Positions 32,108 to 41,207 of a DNA stretch of 64,000 nt are shown one piece after another. Below the pieces are notes generated by a model. It did not search any database. It was not told the origin of the DNA and saw nothing but the letters and a program-made list of their open reading frames with translations. The DNA comes from Bradyrhizobium liaoningense (GTDB lineage: Bacteria > Pseudomonadota > Alphaproteobacteria > Rhizobiales > Xanthobacteraceae). The translations under genes and the position numbers were made by a program. Location: NCBI RefSeq assembly GCF_018130825.1, contig NZ_JAFCJS010000009.1:124001-188000 (forward strand), given 5' to 3'. The number at the start of each line of letters is the position of its first letter. Within the stretch, counting starts at the first letter, position 1.

Positions 32108-32949
32108 GCCCGTCGGGCAAAACACCCAAGCCCGGGGTCAAGAGAGCAGCATCGAAATAATTCTCTTTATTAGAATTCGGATTTTTATTAGAACTTTACT
32201 CACTCCGGCCCAAGGAAGAGGGGCGCATCGCGATCGTCACGACACGCGGGCTGGACGGCGGTGGACGCGGATGGCGTTGGCGCGAACGGGTTTGCAGGGC
32301 GGGAGACCGTGAGCAAGGACCTCGCGCATACGACCGGTGCCATCAGCGTACGGCAAAATCGTGTGGTCCTGACGTCCGGGGTCTGTGCGTCAAGTCTTGC
32401 GGTGATGTGAGCGGCCCGACCGGACCGGCACATCAGTCATCCGCATGGCGACGGGGGCAATAGTGCATCGCTCCCCGGGGAGATCACGACATAAGCCGTA
32501 AAACCACTGCGCAGGGAAGGCCGGATGTTTGGCTCCACCTGTATGCCGCTGTGCAAACTTCCTTGTTGCCACCTTTCGCACAGTGGACCGTGGGTGCCCG
32601 GCCGGCACCCGGTCTTCCCTGCGCCCTCTTTCGATTGAGGGGCAGACGACGAGGTAAAGCTCGGGCGAAATGAGCCGCGAGAGCGCGAAGCTGTGTCTGC
32701 GAGGGAAACGCGAATTGACAATCCAGAGTCCCTCCGCAGAGGCATTCTGGATTGTTTCGCTGCGCTCGCAATGACGGCGTGGAGGCTCTGCGCACAACAA
32801 CTTCGCTCTCGTGCCCCGGACGCAGCGCAGCGTCTCTTCGACGGTGCGCTGCAGAGCCGGGCCCATGTCACAGCGAACCGTGCCGCCACCTGGGTCCCGG
32901 CTCTGCGCAGCAACGCTAAGGGCGTTGCAGCGCGTCCGGGACACGAGAC
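32108..32949 (-). repeat. composite dispersed repeat, copy A
   Basis: The whole 842 bp is non-coding and aligns, as the reverse complement, with 58343-59013. Shared pieces in order are GCCCGTC(G/A)GGCAAAACACCC, a middle block with GCGTACGGCAAAATCGTGTG and CATCGCTCCCCGGGGAGA, GGACCGTGGGTGCCC, and an end block with GTCCGGGACACGAGA. Copy A has about 100 extra bases including the palindrome ACAATCCAGA...TCTGGATTGT (32719-32755). Scattered ORFs here have no protein features. It separates the exporter operon from the Pho-box phosphatase gene. Confidence 0.8.
32719..32755. repeat. short inverted repeat inside copy A
   Basis: ACAATCCAGA (32719-32728) is the perfect inverse of TCTGGATTGT (32746-32755). 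It is followed by TTCGCTGCGCTCGCAATGAC, which is frequent in rhizobial intergenic repeats from general knowledge. It has no counterpart in copy B. Confidence 0.6.
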
Positions 32950-32992
32950 AGACCCGCCCCCCTCCCCAGCCGTCTTGCATCAACAACAGGCC

Positions 32993-33010
32993 TTGTAACA
33001 AAACTGTCAT
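32993..33010 (+). promoter_or_regulatory. Pho box upstream of phosphatase gene
   Basis: TTGTAAC-AAAA-CTGTCAT is a two-unit direct repeat with an 11-bp period, in the orientation of the downstream gene and 70 bp before its start. It fits the alphaproteobacterial PhoB site (CTGTMAY-N4-CTGTMAY). Phosphate-starvation induction of the gene is inferred. Confidence 0.65.
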
Positions 33011-33079
33011 ACAGCAAAACTAAACGATTGCCGGGGGCCGCGGTCGGCGGCCATGCCGCCTCACCGCCAGGAGACTTCC

Positions 33080-34933
33080 ATGCGCCGCTCACTGCTGTTG
33101 CTGTCCGCCGGACTGACAGTGCTGTCCACCGGACTTGCTTCCGCCCAGAACAATACCCCCCGCAACCTGATCCTGTTCATTCCGGACGGCCTGCGCGCGC
33201 TGAAGGTCACCCCTGAAACCGCCCCCGCGATGGCCGAGGTCCGCGACAAGGGCGTCAACTTCAAGAACCCGCACTCCCTCTTCCCGACCTTCACCATGGC
33301 CAACGGCTCGGCGATGTCGACCGGCCATTATCTCGGCGACACCGGCGTGTTCTCGAACACGATCTGGACCAACTACACCTCGGTGCCGGCCGGCGACACC
33401 GTGGTCCCCTTCATCGAGAACGACGCCGTGCTCGGCGACATCGACGAGCATTTCAAGGGCGACTACCTCAACGAAGAGACCATTTTGAAGATGGCCCGCG
33501 ACAAGGGCCTCAGCACCGCGGCGATCGGCAAGGTCGGTCCGACCTACCAGTTCGACCACACCGACAAGCCCGAGAAGCCGGGTCAGCATTCGGTCGTGTT
33601 CGACGATTCCACCGGCGGCAAGAACGGCGTGGCGCTGTCGGACGAGGTGAAGGCGGCGCTGACCAAGGCGGGCCTGCCCCTCGCCACGCCGCCGCGCGGC
33701 GACAATTCCAAGGCGGGCGATGCCAAGACGCCGGGCACCACGGTCGCCAACGTCGCGCAGCAGGCCTATTTCGCCGACGTCGCCGCCAAGGTGGTGCTGC
33801 CGATGTTCAAGGCGCGCAACAAGCCGTTCGTGCTGGTGTTCTGGTCGCGCGATCCCGACGGCAGCCAGCACAACACCGGCGACAGCCTCAATCAGATCCT
33901 GCCCGGCATCAACGGGCCGACCTCGATGGCCGGCATCAAGAACGCCGACACCAACCTAGCCCAGCTCCGCAAGGCGCTCGACGAGCTCGGGCTTGCTGCC
34001 AACACCAACATCATCGTCTCGGCCGACCACGGCTTCTCGACCATCTCCAAGGAGAGCAAGACCAGCCCCTCGGCCAAGGTCAGCTATGACGACACGCCGA
34101 AGGACTTCCTGCCGATGGGCTTCCTGGCGATCGACCTCGCCAAGGCGCTCGACTTGCCGCTGTTCGACCCCAACGACAAGAACGCGAAGATCGAGGGCAA
34201 CAGGCATCCCAAGGCCGGCAACGGCGTGCTCGGCAAGGATCCGGAGAAGCCCGACCTCGTCGTCGCCACCAATGGCGGCTCGGACCTGGTCTATCTGCCG
34301 AACAAGGACAAGAAACTGGCGGCGAAAACCATCAAGGCCTTGCTCGAGCAGGACTACGTCTCCGGCCTGTTCGTCGAGGACTCGCTCGGCCGCTTCCCGG
34401 GCACGCTGCCGCTGTCGAGCATCAATTTGCGCGGCAAGTCGGCGACGCCGACGCCGTCGATCGTCGTCAACTTCCGCTCCTACGCCAGCGATTGCGGCGA
34501 GGCGCCGACCAACTGCTCGGTGCAGGTGGCCGACACCGTGCTGCGCCAGGGCCAGGGCATGCATGGCAGCTTCAGCCGCGGCGACACCATGAACTTCATG
34601 GCCGCCATCGGTCCGGACTTCAAAGCCGGCTTCGTCGACGAGCTGCCGGTCAGCAATGCCGACGTCGGCATGACGGCGGCGCAGCTGATGGGCCTGCGCG
34701 GCTCGCAGAACGGCGGCCTGGTCGGCCGCGTGATGTCGGAAGCCCTGCCCAACGGTATCGTGCCGAAGGCGTACAAGGCGGTCGAGAAGTCGAAGATGTC
34801 CGAGAACGGCCTTCAGACCGTGCTCAACGTCCAGCGCGTCGGCAGCCAGCGCTATTTCGACGCCGCCGGCTTCCCCGGCCGCACGCTCGGCCTCGAGCTT
34901 GAGGCCGGCAAACAAAAAACGGCGGGGAAATAA
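33080..34933 (+). CDS. secreted alkaline-phosphatase-superfamily phosphodiesterase/phosphatase
   Basis: 617 residues with a signal peptide (MRRSLLLLSAGLTVLSTGLASA). The fold is that of the alkaline phosphatase/nucleotide pyrophosphatase superfamily: first metal Asp in ILFIPDG, nucleophile Thr in PTFTMANGSAMSTGH, then WSRDPDGSQHNTGD and SADHGFST as further zinc ligands. It would release phosphate from periplasmic or external organic phosphates. I chose ATG 33080 because AGGAGA lies eight bases upstream; an ATG at 33053 adds nine residues. A Pho box precedes it and a hairpin overlaps its stop. Confidence 0.9.
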   Translation: MRRSLLLLSAGLTVLSTGLASAQNNTPRNLILFIPDGLRALKVTPETAPAMAEVRDKGVNFKNPHSLFPTFTMANGSAMSTGHYLGDTGVFSNTIWTNYTSVPAGDTVVPFIENDAVLGDIDEHFKGDYLNEETILKMARDKGLSTAAIGKVGPTYQFDHTDKPEKPGQHSVVFDDSTGGKNGVALSDEVKAALTKAGLPLATPPRGDNSKAGDAKTPGTTVANVAQQAYFADVAAKVVLPMFKARNKPFVLVFWSRDPDGSQHNTGDSLNQILPGINGPTSMAGIKNADTNLAQLRKALDELGLAANTNIIVSADHGFSTISKESKTSPSAKVSYDDTPKDFLPMGFLAIDLAKALDLPLFDPNDKNAKIEGNRHPKAGNGVLGKDPEKPDLVVATNGGSDLVYLPNKDKKLAAKTIKALLEQDYVSGLFVEDSLGRFPGTLPLSSINLRGKSATPTPSIVVNFRSYASDCGEAPTNCSVQVADTVLRQGQGMHGSFSRGDTMNFMAAIGPDFKAGFVDELPVSNADVGMTAAQLMGLRGSQNGGLVGRVMSEALPNGIVPKAYKAVEKSKMSENGLQTVLNVQRVGSQRYFDAAGFPGRTLGLELEAGKQKTAGK

Positions 34934-34944
34934 CCCCGCCGTTT
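34917..34944. terminator. bidirectional terminator overlapping stop codon
   Basis: AAACGGCGGGG and CCCCGCCGTTT form an 11-bp perfect stem around AAATAA, so the phosphatase stop TAA (34931-34933) sits in the loop. The A-rich stretch at 34911-34919 gives a T run on the opposite strand, serving the convergent gene at 34990. Confidence 0.75.
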
Positions 34945-34989
34945 CCTCACATCCTCAAGTGACGCGCAAAATCTTACATGCCGAGTCTC

Positions 34990-35562
34990 TTACATCCCAA
35001 TGTCGAACACGTTCGGCAATTGGCCCGCCAGGGGCAGCGCGGTGGCGCCGAGGAACGTCGCCACCATCGCCATCAGGCGACGATTGTTCTGGCGCTTGCC
35101 GCGCATCTGGCCGGCAATCCACTCCAGCATCTCGCTGTTGACCTTCGAGGCGTAGGACGGCGCCCAGCTCTCGATGTCGGTGTCGGCCGACAGCGCGACG
35201 CTGCGCGGCGGCACCTTCAGGCCCGAGGCGCTTGCGGCATAATGGGCAACGGCCTTGGCGAGCAAATCGTCGAAGCGGCCGCCATCGGTGCGTTCGGTCG
35301 CGGCCTCGTTGATCTCGAACAGGACCTCGGCCTCGGTGCGGCTGACTGGCTGGTCATTGACGGCGGTCGCGGTCAGGATGCGGGCGCACCAGGCGGTGTC
35401 ATCGGCATCAAGCGAGCGGGAAAAGTGGACCCGGCCCTTGGTGGTCGGGCCTTCGCCCGTGATCACACCGTCGCGGACGATGGAGAGTGCATGGGCCGCG
35501 GTATCGCGGCAGGACGGTTCGAGGGACGGCGACTCAACAGACTTAGGCGCAGCGGCAGACAT
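34990..35562 (-). CDS. conserved hypothetical protein with C-terminal helix
   Basis: I do not recognise this 190-residue protein. It has a variable acidic/hydrophilic N-terminus, a middle part with FDDLLAKAVAHYAASASG and SYASKVNSEMLEWIAGQMRGKRQNNRRL, and a hydrophobic C-terminus (MAMVATFLGATALPLAGQL) that could be a tail anchor. A GGAAG site precedes the ATG. It is transcribed alone, with terminator sequence at its end. Confidence 0.65.
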   Translation of the reverse strand: MSAAAPKSVESPSLEPSCRDTAAHALSIVRDGVITGEGPTTKGRVHFSRSLDADDTAWCARILTATAVNDQPVSRTEAEVLFEINEAATERTDGGRFDDLLAKAVAHYAASASGLKVPPRSVALSADTDIESWAPSYASKVNSEMLEWIAGQMRGKRQNNRRLMAMVATFLGATALPLAGQLPNVFDIGM

Positions 35563-35859
35563 AGTTCACTTCCAGATTTCTTCTGATCGGCCAGCATTTT
35601 CATGCCGGCGTAAAGGGGTGGTTAATGATTCGATACGGGGATCGCGACTTTTCTCAATGGTTGCCGATTAGTCGCTACGAGGACCATTTCGGTTCCGGAG
35701 AGCGTCGGGCGAGCGTGATGCGAGTCATAAAAGGCTTTATCGCGGCAATCGAAACCGGTGGAGGTGTTTCGCCGCAGGTGCCGCTGTAACAGAAAAGTGC
35801 TAGGAGATCGGCTCTTCAGAGAAAGAATTCACATTTTACTTCAAGCGGTTCAGTCAGCG

Positions 35860-35888
35860 TTCACTTAGCCTCGCCAAGCCCCTATACT
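35860..35888 (+). promoter_or_regulatory. sigma-70-like promoter for peroxiredoxin
   Basis: TTCACT, 17 bases, then TATACT, about 57 bp before the peroxiredoxin start. Spacing and sequences are close to housekeeping consensus. Confidence 0.6.
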
Positions 35889-35944
35889 GGCGGCGACGGC
35901 CACGGACAAATTCTTAAGTAAATTCAATGCGATGAGGTAGAACC

Positions 35945-36604
<660 letters not shown>

Positions 36605-36610
36605 CCAACT

Positions 36611-36648
36611 GTCATCCCGGGGCGCGCAAAGCGCGAACCCGGGATGAC
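36611..36648. terminator. hairpin between convergent genes
   Basis: GTCATCCCGGG pairs with CCCGGGATGAC, with a GCGCG...CGCGC inner stem. It lies between the peroxiredoxin and chemotaxis-receptor stops. The GTCATCCCGGG unit is also REP-like. Confidence 0.65.
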
Positions 36649-36657
36649 TACACCGGA

Positions 36658-38388
36658 TTACGCCGCGTGCACGCGGTCGAGGAAGCTGTCGACCTCGGCC
36701 TTCAGGTGCAGGCTCTCGCCCGACAGCGCCTGGGCGGAGGCGAACATCCGGCTCGACGTCTCGCCGGTCTCGCTCGCCCCCTTGGCGGCGTGACGGACAT
36801 TGACCGCGACATCGGCGGTGCCTGACGCCGCCGCGCGAACGCTGGCCGCGATGTTGTGGGTGGCGCTCCGCTGCTGCTCGACCGCAGCCGAGATCGAGCC
36901 GGCGATGCCGCTGATGCGCTCGATGGTCTGACCGATCCCCTTGACGGCGGTAACGGATTCCTCGGTCGCAAGCTGCATGCTGGCGATCTGGTTCGAGATT
37001 TCCTCGGTCGCTTTCGCGGTCTGCCCGGCAAGCGTCTTGACCTCCTGAGCCACGACCGCGAAGCCACGGCCGGCATCGCCGGCGCGCGCGGCCTCGATGG
37101 TGGCATTCAGCGCCAGCAAATTGGTCTGCTCGGCGATGGAGGTGATCAGCTTGACGACGTCGCCGATGCGCGCGCCCGCCTCGGAGAGCTGCGCGATACG
37201 CTGGTCGGTGGCCTCGGCCTGCCGCACCGCTTCGGCGGAGATTTGGTTCGACTCCTGCACGCGCCGGGTGATCTCGGAGATCGACTGGGACAGCTCGTCA
37301 GAGGCTGCGGCCGCCGAGCGGACATGCTCGGAAGCGTCCTCGGAGGCCCCGGCCGACCGCGCCGAGAGATCGGCGGTGGAGCGCGCGGTGTCGGTGAGCT
37401 GCCGCGCAGCCCGTTCGAACTCGCCGGATGAGCTCAGCACCTTGTCGAGGATGCCGCCGACGCTGCCGCGGAACTCTTCGACGAAATTGCGCAGCTCCGC
37501 CTTGCGCTGCTCGGCCGCGGCGGCCGTGGCCGCCGTCTGCTCGCTGCGCAGGCGCGCCCGCTCCAGCGAATTGCTCCTGAAGACCGCGACCGTGCGGGCG
37601 ATCTCGCCGATCTCGTCGGCGCGGTCCTCGCAATCGATCTCGACGTCGCTCTGGCCGTTGGCAAGCGCCGTGAGCGAGCGCGTGACCGAGCTGAGCGGCT
37701 TGGTGACGCGGCGGACGATCAGCAGCGTGAGCACGAGGACCAGCAGCGCGGCCAGCGCGGCGGCCATTGCCATGCTCTCGATCGCCTGCGCCAGCATGCT
37801 CTCGAACTGGGCCATGGGAATGCCGACATAGAGAATGCCCGCGACCTTGCCGGCCGCGTCCATGACCGGGAAATAGGCGGTCATGAAGGACTTGCCGAAC
37901 AGGACGGCCGGGCCCTTATAGGCCTCGCCACGGCGCAAGCCCGCCTGCGCCGGATGATCGGCGGCAAGCTGGGTCCCGACGGCGCGGTCGCCATTCTCCT
38001 TCTTCACGTTGGTCGAGCGTCGCACGAACTGCCCGCTCGCATCGTCGAATACGAACAGGGTCGCGTTGCCGCCGACATAGGACACCGCGCGATCGACGAT
38101 CGCATGGTCCTTGAAGTCGGGCATCCTGGGGACCTCGGCGCGCACGACCGCGCCATCCCGCACCGTGATCTTCACGTCCGGAGCCGTCTCGGCCAGGGCC
38201 AGCGCCAGGGTGCGCAAATTGACCTCGATTTCGCGCAGCGCGCGATCATTGAAGGCGGACGTGAGCGACCAATAGCCGGCGCCGACCACCAGCGCCGTAT
38301 TCACGGCGATCAGCAGCACGGCAGACAGGACAGCCTTGGTGCCGAGCTTGAACTGCGGCAGGAACTTTGCCGTTGAAAGGTTGGACAT
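36658..38388 (-). CDS. methyl-accepting chemotaxis protein
   Basis: A 576-residue receptor. TM1 is at about 15-37 and TM2 at about 185-208. The periplasmic sensor between them has Cache-like features (VDRAVSYVGGNATLFVFDDASGQFVRRSTNV, GILYVGIPMAQF). A HAMP region follows (RRVTKPLSSVTRSLTALANGQ), then a coiled-coil signalling domain with the hairpin tip EQTNLLALNATIEAARAGDAGRGFAVVAQEV. I chose ATG 38388 over an upstream TTG. It would report small ligands to the CheA/CheW array; no che genes are nearby. Confidence 0.92.
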   Translation of the reverse strand: MSNLSTAKFLPQFKLGTKAVLSAVLLIAVNTALVVGAGYWSLTSAFNDRALREIEVNLRTLALALAETAPDVKITVRDGAVVRAEVPRMPDFKDHAIVDRAVSYVGGNATLFVFDDASGQFVRRSTNVKKENGDRAVGTQLAADHPAQAGLRRGEAYKGPAVLFGKSFMTAYFPVMDAAGKVAGILYVGIPMAQFESMLAQAIESMAMAAALAALLVLVLTLLIVRRVTKPLSSVTRSLTALANGQSDVEIDCEDRADEIGEIARTVAVFRSNSLERARLRSEQTAATAAAAEQRKAELRNFVEEFRGSVGGILDKVLSSSGEFERAARQLTDTARSTADLSARSAGASEDASEHVRSAAAASDELSQSISEITRRVQESNQISAEAVRQAEATDQRIAQLSEAGARIGDVVKLITSIAEQTNLLALNATIEAARAGDAGRGFAVVAQEVKTLAGQTAKATEEISNQIASMQLATEESVTAVKGIGQTIERISGIAGSISAAVEQQRSATHNIAASVRAAASGTADVAVNVRHAAKGASETGETSSRMFASAQALSGESLHLKAEVDSFLDRVHAA

Positions 38389-38503
38389 GAATGGAATGAC
38401 CCCCGTAATTCTTGCATAATCGTGCAATCGGCTTACGGCCGCATTAACGAGGGTTCACAGCGCCGCGAGCGGCATGCTTTCCAAATCGTAAACGAGGCCC
38501 CGC

Positions 38504-39949
38504 CTGACCACGCCAAGCGCGCCGCCCGTCATCGTCTGGTTCCGCGATGACCTCCGCCTGTCCGACCATCCCGCCCTCCATGCGGCCGCGAAAACCGGCG
38601 CACCGGTGATCTGCCTCTACGTCCTCGACGATACGGTCGGGCGAGTGCCGGGCGGCGCGGCACGCTGGTGGCTGGCGCACTCGCTGCGGGCGCTCGGCGC
38701 CGAGATCGCCGCGCGCGGCGGATCGCTGATCCTGCGCAAGGGACCAGCGGCCAGGGTAATCCCCGACCTGGCGCGCGAGAGCGGCGCCCGCGCCGTTTAC
38801 TGGAACGGGATCGCACAGGCGCCGCACCAGGCGGTTGAGCGGCAGCTCGAAGCTGCGCTTTCAAAGCGCGGCGTGGCCTCGCAAATCTTCCCCGGCGATC
38901 TCCTGGTGTCGCCCTCGGCGATCCGCAACAAGGAAGGCCGGGGCCTGCGCGTATTCACGCCGTTCTGGCGGCGGGTGTTGTTGCTCGGCGATCTGCCAAA
39001 GCCCCTGCCCGCACCAAGAGAGCTGCGCACCGATCCGAAGATCGCGAGCGACATGCTGGAGAGCTGGAAGCTCGAGCCGAGCAAGCCTGACTGGGCCGGC
39101 GGCCTGCGCGAGACATGGACGCCGGGCGAGGCCTCGGCTCGCACGCGCCTGCGCGACTTCCTCAAGCACACCGCCCGGACCTTTGTCGGCGATCGCGACC
39201 GCCCCGACCGCGACGGCACCTCAGGCCTCTCGCCGCATCTGCGGTTCGGCGAGCTCAGCCCGCGACAGGTCTTTCACGCCGCGCGGTTCGCTGCGGCCGA
39301 GAATCCGGCGCTCGGGCCCGGCATCGACAAATTCCTGAGCGAGCTCGGCTGGCGCGAATTCTGTCGCCACCTGCTCCACGACCATCCCGACCTCGCCACC
39401 GAAAACCTGCAAACGAATTTTGACAGCTTCCCGTGGAAACCGGACAAGAAGGCGCTCGCCGCCTGGCAGCGCGGGGCCACCGGCTATCCAATCGTCGATG
39501 CCGGCCTGCGCGAGCTCTGGCACACCGGCGTGATGCACAACCGGGTGCGGATGGTGGTGGCGTCCTTCCTGGTCAAGCACCTCTTGATCGACTGGCGCGA
39601 TGGCGAGAGGTGGTTCTGGGACACGCTGGTCGATGCGGATGCCGGCAGCAATCCCGCCAACTGGCAATGGGTCGCCGGCTGCGGCGCGGACGCTGCGCCC
39701 TATTTTCGCGTGTTCAATCCACTCCTCCAGGGCGAGAAGTTCGATCCTGACGGAGCCTATGTCCGGCGCTGGGTACCGGAGCTGAAAGCTCTGCCGGCAA
39801 AGCTGATCCACCAGCCCTGGCAGGCGACGCCGATCGAGCTGGCCAGCGCCGGCATCACGCTCGGCAAGACCTATCCGCAGCCGATCATCGATCATGCGAG
39901 GGGACGCGAGCGCGCGCTCGCTGCCTACGCAAAGATCCGCAAAGGTTGA
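38504..39949 (+). CDS. phrB: deoxyribodipyrimidine photo-lyase
   Basis: 481 residues, the usual length for class I CPD photolyase. The N-terminal antenna domain begins VIVWFRDDLRLSDHPAL, and the FAD domain has RFGELSPRQVFHA, GWREFCRHLLHDHP, WFWDTLVDADAGSNPANWQWVAGCGADAAPYFRVFNP and GAYVRRWVPEL. It uses blue light to split pyrimidine dimers in DNA. No ATG or GTG is available ahead of VIVWFRDDLR in the open frame after the TAA at 38489. CTG at 38504, six bases after GAGG, is the best start, giving LTTPSAPPVIVWF. The first GTG (38606) would remove that domain's first strand. Confidence 0.92.
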   Translation: MTTPSAPPVIVWFRDDLRLSDHPALHAAAKTGAPVICLYVLDDTVGRVPGGAARWWLAHSLRALGAEIAARGGSLILRKGPAARVIPDLARESGARAVYWNGIAQAPHQAVERQLEAALSKRGVASQIFPGDLLVSPSAIRNKEGRGLRVFTPFWRRVLLLGDLPKPLPAPRELRTDPKIASDMLESWKLEPSKPDWAGGLRETWTPGEASARTRLRDFLKHTARTFVGDRDRPDRDGTSGLSPHLRFGELSPRQVFHAARFAAAENPALGPGIDKFLSELGWREFCRHLLHDHPDLATENLQTNFDSFPWKPDKKALAAWQRGATGYPIVDAGLRELWHTGVMHNRVRMVVASFLVKHLLIDWRDGERWFWDTLVDADAGSNPANWQWVAGCGADAAPYFRVFNPLLQGEKFDPDGAYVRRWVPELKALPAKLIHQPWQATPIELASAGITLGKTYPQPIIDHARGRERALAAYAKIRKG

Positions 39950-40015
39950 GCGTTGCTTTGACACAATTGTGAAACCCGCTATCGTCATCGCTCCATACAA
40001 ACCGTGGGGGACGAT

Positions 40016-40303
40016 ATGGACGACGAGAAGCCGATCACCGAACAGGCGATGGAGACGATGACCACCGCCGTGGAAGCAACCAAGGACGCCGCTGTCACCG
40101 CCGCCAAGACGGTGAGGAAAGCCGCCAAGAAGGTTGCGAAGAAAGTAGCGCCGAAGAAGGCAAAGAAGGCCAAGAAATCTTCGAAGAAGGCTGCAAAGAA
40201 GTCGTCGAAGAAAGCTGCCAAGAAGACCGCGAAGAAGGCGGTGAAGAAATCCGCGAAGAAGGCCGCCAAGAAGAAAAAGAAGGCCAAGAAGTCCAAGCGC
40301 TGA
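40016..40303 (+). CDS. Lys/Ala-rich histone H1-like protein
   Basis: A 95-residue protein. After an acidic N-terminus (MDDEKPITEQAMETMTTAVEATKDAA) come repeated Lys-Lys-Ala/Ser units (AKKSSKKAAKKSSKKAAKKT and so on) up to KKAKKSKR. This resembles bacterial H1-like and AlgP-type DNA-binding tails and is expected to bind nucleic acid through charge. The start could also be GTG at 40004. The gene is alone and ends at a hairpin. Confidence 0.75.
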   Translation: MDDEKPITEQAMETMTTAVEATKDAAVTAAKTVRKAAKKVAKKVAPKKAKKAKKSSKKAAKKSSKKAAKKTAKKAVKKSAKKAAKKKKKAKKSKR

Positions 40304-40321
40304 TCGCAGCAACGGAAGCAT

Positions 40322-40349
40322 GTCTCCGGGTGCGGGCGCGCCCGGAGAC
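40322..40349. terminator. hairpin between convergent genes
   Basis: GTCTCCGGG pairs with CCCGGAGAC around a GC-rich loop, between the H1-like gene and the convergent gene at 40365. No clear T run is present. Confidence 0.5.
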
Positions 40350-40364
40350 TGCTCCTGCAATACC

Positions 40365-41108
40365 CTACCCTCGCTTCTTGGCGGCGCGCCGGCCCGGGTG
40401 ATGCTTGCCTTGCGGATCGCGGAATTCACTGCGATGACCGCGCCGGTCCTCGCTATTGAAGCGCCGCCGCTTTGCCGGCGAGCCGAACGCCTTGATCACC
40501 TTCCTGCCGTTGACCTTCTTGATGACGTAGCCGCCCTCGGTCATCGAGAACGGCTCCTTCAAGGTCCCCTTGTGGTCGAACTTGGTGCCGCGGGGATGGC
40601 GGAACGGCTCGAACCAGGACGGGTAGACGAAGTTCGACATCTCGAAACGGCCGACGCGGAAGGAGTCCTCCTCCACCGCGTCGCAGACCTCATAGGCATA
40701 TTGGGTGTTCGGGTTCTTGTCGGCCCAGAGATTGGCCATGGGGTCGAGCACCATCTCGAACAGCTCATGCGAGGCCGCCACGCTGAGCGGCTCCTCGCCC
40801 AATGCCTTGACGAATATCTTCGAGATCGGCTGACCGCAGTGGGTCAGCTCGTGGCGCCCGAGCATGTTCTTGTGCGAGGCGTCGTCGAAATAGACCAGCT
40901 GCCAGTCGGCCGGCGTCGGCTTCCGGGTGACGTAAAGGTCGACCGGATAGCCCCACACCGGCAGGAAATGCTTGTCGTAGCATTCTTGCAGTGCTGCGGT
41001 GAGCTCGGCCATTTCGCGGCCGCTGATCGACTCCGCCGCGTAGTTGATGCAGGCAATCCGGACCGGCTTCAGGGACCGGCCAAGCAGCGCGCGTCTCGCC
41101 TTCTTCAT
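40365..41108 (-). CDS. hypothetical protein with HEL-x2-E-x3-DP motif
   Basis: I do not recognise the family by name. The 247-residue protein has SHELFEMVLDPMANLW (about 113-128); HExxE with a following DP resembles zinc-binding 'HELxExxxDP' sites in some uncharacterised peptidase-like proteins. Other conserved-looking pieces are YPVDLYVTRKP, YFDDASHKNMLGRHELTHCGQPISKIFV and AYEVCDAVEED. The C-terminal 50 residues are very basic (RRRFNSEDRRGHRSEF to AAKKRG) and may bind nucleic acid. ATG 41108 was chosen over GTG 41117. Confidence 0.7.
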   Translation of the reverse strand: MKKARRALLGRSLKPVRIACINYAAESISGREMAELTAALQECYDKHFLPVWGYPVDLYVTRKPTPADWQLVYFDDASHKNMLGRHELTHCGQPISKIFVKALGEEPLSVAASHELFEMVLDPMANLWADKNPNTQYAYEVCDAVEEDSFRVGRFEMSNFVYPSWFEPFRHPRGTKFDHKGTLKEPFSMTEGGYVIKKVNGRKVIKAFGSPAKRRRFNSEDRRGHRSEFRDPQGKHHPGRRAAKKRG

Positions 41109-41207
41109 GGAAATCACCGCGTGAAAGGGGAAGCTGAAATGTGCTCAGCCTAACATGGACGCGGCCCGCACGTCAGGGATGTATTCCGCCGCACCGGTCC
41201 ATCCCCC

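Noticed and set aside
32166..32193. Direct repeat TTTATTAGAA twice, 18 bp apart
   Set aside because: Looked like an operator, but it is inside the composite repeat and the matching place in copy B has related AT-rich sequence, so it is more simply part of that repeat.
32390..33023. Several open frames in the 32-33 kb gap
   Set aside because: They fall within composite repeat copy A, occur on both strands, and similar pieces appear at 58.3-58.9 kb in other frames, so they are repeat artefacts.
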